Shown here: positions 56,910 through 64,000 of the stretch, piece by piece
Numbering within the stretch: position 1 is the stretch's first letter
Layout: the number at the start of each line of letters is the position of its first letter
Made by a program: the position numbers and the translations under genes
Assembly (NCBI GenBank): GCA_019751915.1
Contig: JAIEMS010000002.1
Span: 1 to 64,000 of the forward strand
Direction: 5' to 3'
Length of the DNA: 64,000 bases
DNA from: Burkholderiaceae bacterium
Lineage (GTDB): Bacteria; Pseudomonadota; Gammaproteobacteria; Burkholderiales; Burkholderiaceae_C
Notes under the pieces: generated by a model
Told to the model about the DNA's origin: nothing
What the model saw: the letters and a program-made list of their open reading frames with translations, nothing else
Database searches by the model: none

Positions 56910-57370
56910 AAAGGCGCGGGAAGAAGGAGATTTACCGAAGAACAAATCATTGGATTTCTAGCCCAAGCCGTGGCGATAGTGCGCGAGCGTGCCTTGGGTG
57001 GCAAACCAACTGGTGCGAATCCTGAAGCAACTTGCAAGCAGCAGAGGTCTGTCCAAGGCGATCAGGACTGATAACGGGAAAGAGTTTTGCAGTCGCGCCA
57101 TGCAGACCTGGGCTTATGCACGGGGTGTCCAGTTGTTCCTGATCGAACCCGGCAAGCCCAACCAGAACGCCTACATCGAGTCATTCAATGGGCGGTTTCG
57201 GGGCGAATGCCTGAATGAACATTGGTTCACCAGCTTGCAGCATGCACGGGTAATCATTGAAGCTTGGCATCGGGAATACAACCAAGAGAGACCGAAGAAA
57301 TCACTGGGAGCAATGACACCAGCAGCCCCTATGGCTACTGAAAATGGGGGGATGTCGTCGGCATGGCAGG
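56910..57370 (+). mobile_element. IS3-family insertion sequence remnant
   Basis: Two fused pieces: the start of orfA (RRRFTEEQIIGFLAQA, IS51/IS407-like) and the C-terminal third of orfB ([15 protein letters not shown] with the second catalytic Asp, [22 protein letters not shown] with the catalytic Glu, [18 protein letters not shown]). The orfA remainder, the first half of orfB and its first Asp are deleted; the join is about 56985-56998. Ends were not identified with confidence. It cannot be active. Confidence 0.85.
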
Positions 57371-57720
57371 CCGTGACGGTGGCACCGGACACTCCAGTTT
57401 TGCCAGTGCTCAAAAGATCTGGCCGCCGCTCTCCAGTCTGCTGTGGGCAACGGCATGATTGGCAAATCTGGTGAAGCACTGGCTACAGCGTTTCAATCAG
57501 CGATTACGTGGGTGCAACCGCGAATATGCGCGACTTTGACACCCGTGCAGGCGAGAGTGGTTGACCAAATCGGCCAATACACCCACCAATGCGGGCAACA
57601 TCGTCAAGCTAGCTTGCGGCGTGATGTCGGCTGGCAGCAATGCAGTGCTGACTGCCGTGTACGGTATGGAGACAACCGACATACGCTAAAGGTTGCACAG
57701 TGGTAACAGGCAAGAAAAAT
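57371..57720 (+). pseudogene. Decayed coding stretch of unknown origin
   Basis: Coding-like segments occur in different frames: [21 protein letters not shown], then SDYVGATANMRDFDTRAGESG to a stop, then KSANTPTNAGNIVKLACGV and MSAGSNAVLTAVYGMETTDIR to a stop near 57689. The frame shifts about 57510 and 57580. I do not recognise the parent protein. It lies between the IS remnant and a dispersed repeat, so it may be a gene broken by the insertion. Confidence 0.4.
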
Positions 57721-57752
57721 CAGAAATATCGAGAAATTATTTCATCAAAATT

Positions 57753-57801
57753 GGATCTAGCCCTTATCCAGTAAAGATTTGTAGCTATCAAAAACATAGT
57801 G
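57753..57801 (+). repeat. Short dispersed repeat, copy 9 (intergenic)
   Basis: ATCTAGCCCTTATC, 21-nt spacer, GCTATC, AAAAACATAGTG. It lies in the non-coding stretch upstream of the second MCP. The frame open in coding copies has a TAA here. Confidence 0.58.
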
Positions 57802-57941
57802 TTGTATTTATCGACAAACGTGAATAGATTGACCCACTGAGCAAAGTATTTGGTTACATTTTCGGTGAAGAAGAGCGTGGCATGCCTGTCGCGCTGCCGT
57901 TTGCCTGTTAGTTGGATTGATCTTTCATTTTTATCTGTCTA

Positions 57942-59951
57942 ATGTCATCTTCCGTTTCCTACCCAGCAGCCCCAGCTAGCGCACCAGCCCCGATGAGCAT
58001 TTTCCATCCCCACGGCATTTGGGGGCCAGGGGTGCGTTTGATGCGTAATTTGCGGTTTGCCAGCAAGTCGCTTCTTATTAGCTTGATGTTTCTCATTCCA
58101 TTGGGTTTGAGTAGTTATTTTTTTACCTCAAATCAAATAGAGCAGATCACTTTTAATGTCAAAGAGCGTGCTGGCGTAGAAGCGTTAAAGAATTTTTACC
58201 CCATTTACCTCGGAATCATTAAAACCAGAAATGCAACGCGGGCTACACTGGGCCGTCTTGATCGTAGCGCACAGTACACCGCCGCGCGTGAAATCACCGA
58301 TCAGAAGTTAAAATTATTCGATCAATACTTGAATGATTCTGGCGACATTTTAATGATGAGGCCTAGTTTTGAGAAACTCAAGGCAGCATGGGCTAATACT
58401 GCGGCAGCAAAAAATGGGGTTGATAGTACCGGACGTACTGTTTTCGGTCCTGTTACTGAATCTATTTCTAGCATCATGATGGAAATCGGAGAAAACTCTA
58501 ATCTGGTGCTCGATCCAGAATTAGACAGTTTTTACCTCATGAACACTTTGGTGCTGACCCTACCTAAGGTAGCAGATGACCTTGGGCAATTGTGGGGCTG
58601 GAGCACTTTCGCCCTCGCACAGTCACAAATTGCAGGCAAAGAACTCAGCGCCAACGACGCACGCCGGTATGCTGTTTGGAGCAACAGTGTCCAAATTGGG
58701 TTAAAAGATTCAAACGCATATTTGCAACGATCTTTTAAGGCAAATCCTTCGTTAAGCAATCAGCTTGATCTGTCTATATTGACAGATACGGCAAAATTTC
58801 AAACCGAAGTTGATGATATTCAAAAAATTATAGAAAATGAGAGCATCAAACCTGAGCAGTTGTATGAGCGCGGCGAGTCGGCTGTTACGAAATTACTGTC
58901 TTTTTATGATAAAGGATTGCCTTTATTGGACTCTATTTTAAAATCACGACTTGATAGCATGCACCGACAATTGTTTGTTTTGTTGGTCAGCATAGTAATT
59001 ACTTTATTTTTGGCTGGTTATTTCTTCTACAGTTTTTTTTTGGTAACGCGTGGAGGATTGCGGTTAATTAGCTTGCATCTTGGAGAGATGGCCGAAGGTG
59101 ATTTGCGCAAACCACCGAGCTTGCCTTGGGGCAGCGATGAGCCAGCACAAGTCATTATTGATTTACGCAAAGCTTACGATTCTTTGCATTTGTTGATTAT
59201 GAAGGTAACCCATTCATCGAACGAATTGCATTCGGCCAGCGACACCATTTCTGCTGCCAGCATGGACCTGTCCAGCCGCACCGAGCAGGCCGCAGCCTCA
59301 CTCGAGGAGCAAGCAGCAGCAATGGAAGAAATGGCCGCCACGGTGTCAGAAACTGCCGACCGCGCAGCCATGGCGGCCCAGTTCTCGGCCAATAACTCTG
59401 ACGTGGCCGAAAAAGGCGGTGCCGTGATTTCCCAAGTAGTCAGCACGATGCGCGATATTCAGGCTTCATCCGCCAAAATCAGCGACATCATTGGGGTCAT
59501 TGATGGCATTGCGTTTCAGACCAATATTTTGGCGCTCAATGCTGCCGTAGAAGCCGCACGCGCAGGCGAACAGGGGCGCGGTTTTGCCGTGGTGGCCTCG
59601 GAAGTGCGCAGTCTGGCCGGACGCAGTGCAGCAGCAGCCAAAGAAATCAAAGATTTGATCTCTCACAGCGTTCAGAAGGTAGAAAGCGGCACGCAGATTG
59701 TGGAGACGGCGGGCAAGGCCATGACAGACGTTGTCAGCAATGCCAAACAAATCAACACCTACCTGAACGAAATTGCCTTGGCAGCCAGAGAAGAAGCCAG
59801 CAGCGTCGAGCAAGTCGGCCAAGCCATCAACGAGCTGGATAAAAACACCCAGCAAAACGCCTCGCTGGTCGAGGAAACTGCGGCAGCTGCCGCTGCCTTG
59901 CGCGACCAAGCTGACACCCTGTGCAATGAGATCGCCAACTTTAAGGTTTAA
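57942..59951 (+). CDS. Methyl-accepting chemotaxis protein
   Basis: 669 aa. A cytoplasmic start with a Pro/Ala stretch, first membrane segment about 45-65 (SLLISLMFLIPLGLSSYFF), long periplasmic domain about 66-345 of helical type, second membrane segment about 345-370, short HAMP-like part, and MA domain with FQTNILALNAAVEAARAGEQGRGFAVVASEVRSLAGRS. It senses an unknown ligand. It is apparently monocistronic. The 3' half is GC-rich like the chromosome, whereas the periplasmic half is AT-richer, as often in exchangeable sensor domains. Confidence 0.94.
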   Translation: MSSSVSYPAAPASAPAPMSIFHPHGIWGPGVRLMRNLRFASKSLLISLMFLIPLGLSSYFFTSNQIEQITFNVKERAGVEALKNFYPIYLGIIKTRNATRATLGRLDRSAQYTAAREITDQKLKLFDQYLNDSGDILMMRPSFEKLKAAWANTAAAKNGVDSTGRTVFGPVTESISSIMMEIGENSNLVLDPELDSFYLMNTLVLTLPKVADDLGQLWGWSTFALAQSQIAGKELSANDARRYAVWSNSVQIGLKDSNAYLQRSFKANPSLSNQLDLSILTDTAKFQTEVDDIQKIIENESIKPEQLYERGESAVTKLLSFYDKGLPLLDSILKSRLDSMHRQLFVLLVSIVITLFLAGYFFYSFFLVTRGGLRLISLHLGEMAEGDLRKPPSLPWGSDEPAQVIIDLRKAYDSLHLLIMKVTHSSNELHSASDTISAASMDLSSRTEQAAASLEEQAAAMEEMAATVSETADRAAMAAQFSANNSDVAEKGGAVISQVVSTMRDIQASSAKISDIIGVIDGIAFQTNILALNAAVEAARAGEQGRGFAVVASEVRSLAGRSAAAAKEIKDLISHSVQKVESGTQIVETAGKAMTDVVSNAKQINTYLNEIALAAREEASSVEQVGQAINELDKNTQQNASLVEETAAAAAALRDQADTLCNEIANFKV

Positions 59952-59995
59952 GAGGTCTGATCCGGCAAAGACCCTCGGGGGGCGCTGGGGCTTTG

Positions 59996-60631
59996 TCAGG
60001 TGGCCGCTTCTAAGCCTCTGGCAAAGTGGGCCTGCATCGCGCTGATGGTCGCCACGGCATCGCGGCCCAGCATGGCGGCCAAAATAGCCCGGTGCTCTTT
60101 TAAAGAGTCCTCAATGCGCCCTTGTTTGAACAAAGAATTGTGCCGATTGAGCTTCATCACTTTGCGCAGGTCTGCCACCATCTGGCTGCGCCAGCGGTTG
60201 TCCGATAGCTCCAGCACCCGCATATGAAAACGCTCATTGACCGCAAAAAATTGCTCACGCTCTGTGGCTGCGGCCTCTAGCTCGGTGTGTAATTCTTGTA
60301 ATTCTTGTAATTCTTGTGCCGTAGCAGTGCGGGCAACCACGCCAGCAGCGTCGCTTTCAAGCAAACTGAGCAGGTGGTACACATCGCGCAGGTCTTTTTC
60401 TGACATTTCGGTGACGTAAGCACCCCGGCGCACTTTCATCGTGACCAAACCTTCAGCGGCCAGCACTTTGAGTGCCTCGCGCAGGGGGGTTCGGCTGATG
60501 CCGAATTCTTCGGCAATTTTGAGCTCGTCGATCCAGCTCCCTGGTTCGAGTTCACGGCGAAAGATGCGCTGGCGCACTTGCTCTGCAACTTCTTCGTAAA
60601 GAGCACGGGGGGTCAGGGTAACTGCGGACAT
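59996..60631 (-). CDS. GntR/FCD-family transcriptional regulator
   Basis: 211 aa. A winged helix-turn-helix (LEPGSWIDELKIAEEFGISRTPLREALKVLAAEGLV, then VRRGAYV) is followed by an FCD domain (LLESDAAGVVARTA, FFAVNERFHMRVLEL, EHRAILAAM). It is divergent from the methylmalonyl-CoA mutase gene with about 130 bp between, so it probably controls that gene; the ligand is unknown. ATG 60631 is preferred over the TTG at 60640. Residues QELQELQEL are encoded by a 9-bp tandem repeat. Confidence 0.9.
   Translation of the reverse strand: MSAVTLTPRALYEEVAEQVRQRIFRRELEPGSWIDELKIAEEFGISRTPLREALKVLAAEGLVTMKVRRGAYVTEMSEKDLRDVYHLLSLLESDAAGVVARTATAQELQELQELHTELEAAATEREQFFAVNERFHMRVLELSDNRWRSQMVADLRKVMKLNRHNSLFKQGRIEDSLKEHRAILAAMLGRDAVATISAMQAHFARGLEAAT
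60291..60317 (-). repeat. Tandem 9-bp repeat inside the GntR gene
   Basis: AATTCTTGT occurs three times in a row, coding for QEL units in a helix. Copy changes would add or remove three residues without breaking the frame. Confidence 0.85.
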
Positions 60632-60762
60632 AAGGCGCAATATACCGAAAAAAACTATAAATTAATAATTACAGATGCGGTACACTTGCTTTCGTCGTGC
60701 GGGCCTGCGAAGCATTGCGAGCGAGCCAGCAACTCCTCTTAGCGAATTGAGACACACCGCCC

Positions 60763-62927
<2,165 letters not shown>

Positions 62928-62931
<4 letters not shown>

Positions 62932-63968
62932 GCTTGACCGTGCAGCACCCTGCACCGACAGCGCCAGCGCTGCACGACGCGCTATTGCACGGCAATGCTT
63001 TGCAGCAGCGCCGCGCCATGGCCAAAGCGATCACACTGCTGGAATCGACCCGCACCGACCACCGCGCCCAAGGCGATGCGCTGCTCACGGCGCTGCTGCC
63101 ACACACTGGTAAAGCCTTGCGTTTGGGCATCAGCGGTGTGCCGGGGGTCGGTAAATCGACCTTCATTGAAACACTGGGCCTGCACCTGATTCAGCAGGGC
63201 CACCGCGTGGCGGTGCTGGCGATTGACCCTTCCAGCAGCGTCTCGGGCGGCTCGATTTTGGGCGACAAAACGCGCATGGAGCAGCTCTCGGTGTGCGAGC
63301 AAGCCTACATTCGCCCTAGCCCCAGCAGTGGCACCTTGGGCGGCGTGGCCGAAAAAACCCGCGAGGCCATGCTGGTCTGCGAAGCTGCCGGTTACGACGT
63401 GGTGATCGTCGAAACCGTCGGTGTCGGCCAAAGCGAAACCACCGTCTGGGGCATGACCGATATGTTCGTGCTGCTGCAATTGCCCAATGCGGGCGATGAG
63501 TTGCAGGCGATCAAAAAAGGCGTGATGGAAATTGCTGACTTGGTGGTCATCAACAAAGCCGATATTGACCCGCTGGCAGCCACGCGTGCGCAAGCGCAAA
63601 TTACCTCATCGCTGCGGCTGCTGGGCTTGCACGGCAGTGCAGGCAACGAGCGCCACGATGCCAGCTTTTGGCAGCCCAAGGTATTGCAGATCAGTGCCTT
63701 GGCTGGTACCGGCATTGCCGACTTTTGGGCGGCAGTGACCGAGTTCAACACGCTGCAAACGGCCAATGGCCGCCGCGCCGCACGCCGTCAGCAGCAAAGC
63801 TTGGCTTGGATGTGGCAACGCATTGAAGCCGGGCTGAAGCAGGCCTTTCACCAAAATCCACTGGTGCAAGAGCGCTTGCCTGCCTTGCTGGCCGAGGTGT
63901 CGGCGGGGCGCATTGCTGCATCGACTGCGGCACGAAATCTGCTCTTAGCCCATGTAGAGCAAGCGTAA
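62928..63968 (+). CDS. meaB: MeaB/ArgK family GTPase (methylmalonyl-CoA mutase chaperone)
   Basis: 346 aa. G3E-type P-loop GTPase: [54 protein letters not shown]. MeaB loads and protects the B12 cofactor of methylmalonyl-CoA mutase. Frame opens with TTG at 62928 overlapping the mutase stop (TTGA); a GTG at 62940 is an alternative start. It ends at 63968, directly before a repeat copy at the window edge. Confidence 0.93.
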
Positions 63969-63969
63969 G

Positions 63970-64000
63970 TAGCTATTAAATCAATAGCAAAACAAATAGC
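63970..64000 (-). repeat. Short dispersed repeat, copy 10 (cut by window end)
   Basis: Read on the minus strand this gives GCTATTGATTTAATAGCT preceded by an incomplete spacer, matching the 3' part of the family. The other half lies outside the window, so the call is tentative. Confidence 0.4.

Noticed and set aside
60291-60317. Possible CRISPR-like or other array
   Set aside because: The units are contiguous 9-mers within a gene, without spacers. No CRISPR array was seen anywhere in the window.

Overview
The window reads as chromosomal DNA of a betaproteobacterium of the order Burkholderiales, most likely family Comamonadaceae (Rhodoferax/Acidovorax-like). This rests on class I polyhydroxyalkanoate genes (phaC, phaA, phaB), the dapC-dapD-pilU-dapE-prmB arrangement, a waaA/TolC/rhodanese/isoaspartyl-methyltransferase neighbourhood, and a dispersed short repeat of a type I associate with Comamonadaceae genomes. 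No rRNA, tRNA or CRISPR array was seen. I could not run database searches; assignments rest on motifs, lengths and gene order.

Layout. 1-14.2 kb: the 3' end of waaA (Kdo transferase), then a long leftward block: TetR-type regulator, RND efflux fusion protein and pump, isoaspartyl methyltransferase, rhodanese, TolC-like channel, an HD-GYP response regulator and a 1608-aa hybrid sensor kinase. A partial palindrome sits just upstream of the TetR gene. 14.2-17.7 kb: msrA, a small exported protein and a ZnuD-like TonB receptor. 17.7-18.7 kb: an AT-rich patch with two small genes and an orphan IS200/IS605-like end. 18.7-24.4 kb: a NYN-domain protein, a tyrosine-recombinase-like protein lacking its catalytic tyrosine, a Nudix hydrolase, a fumarylacetoacetase-family hydrolase diverging from maiA, and pgeF.

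24.4-28.2 kb: phaC-phaA (polyhydroxybutyrate synthesis) followed by an RTX/DUF4214 protein. 28.2-40.5 kb: a lactate regulon: an LldR-like regulator, a TGGTnnnACCA operator, lutA-lutC-lutB, a D-lactate dehydrogenase-like flavoprotein, lactate permease, a universal stress protein and pyruvate carboxylase. Together these import lactate, oxidise it to pyruvate and carboxylate that to oxaloacetate. 40.5-48.7 kb (leftward): gloA, an ABC-F ATPase, prmB, dapE, pilU, dapD and dapC, i.e. most of the succinylase branch of lysine/diaminopimelate synthesis with two riders. 48.9-54.8 kb: an AT-richer chemotaxis-like cluster (STAS, CheA, MCP, CheR) ending in a decayed HD-GYP gene. 54.9-57.9 kb: phaB, a KfrA-like coiled-coil protein, an IS3-family remnant and another decayed coding stretch. 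57.9-64 kb: a second MCP, a GntR/FCD regulator, methylmalonyl-CoA mutase and its MeaB GTPase chaperone.

The most unusual signal is a family of about ten short (46-50 bp) imperfect repeats scattered over the window. All nine complete copies keep exactly 21 nt between two conserved blocks. Five lie inside conserved genes (waaA, pgeF, prmB, dapE, the ABC-F gene) without breaking the frame; four of these are read in the same orientation and reading frame, giving related 16-residue insert peptides. This resembles the Rickettsia palindromic elements in behaviour but not in sequence.
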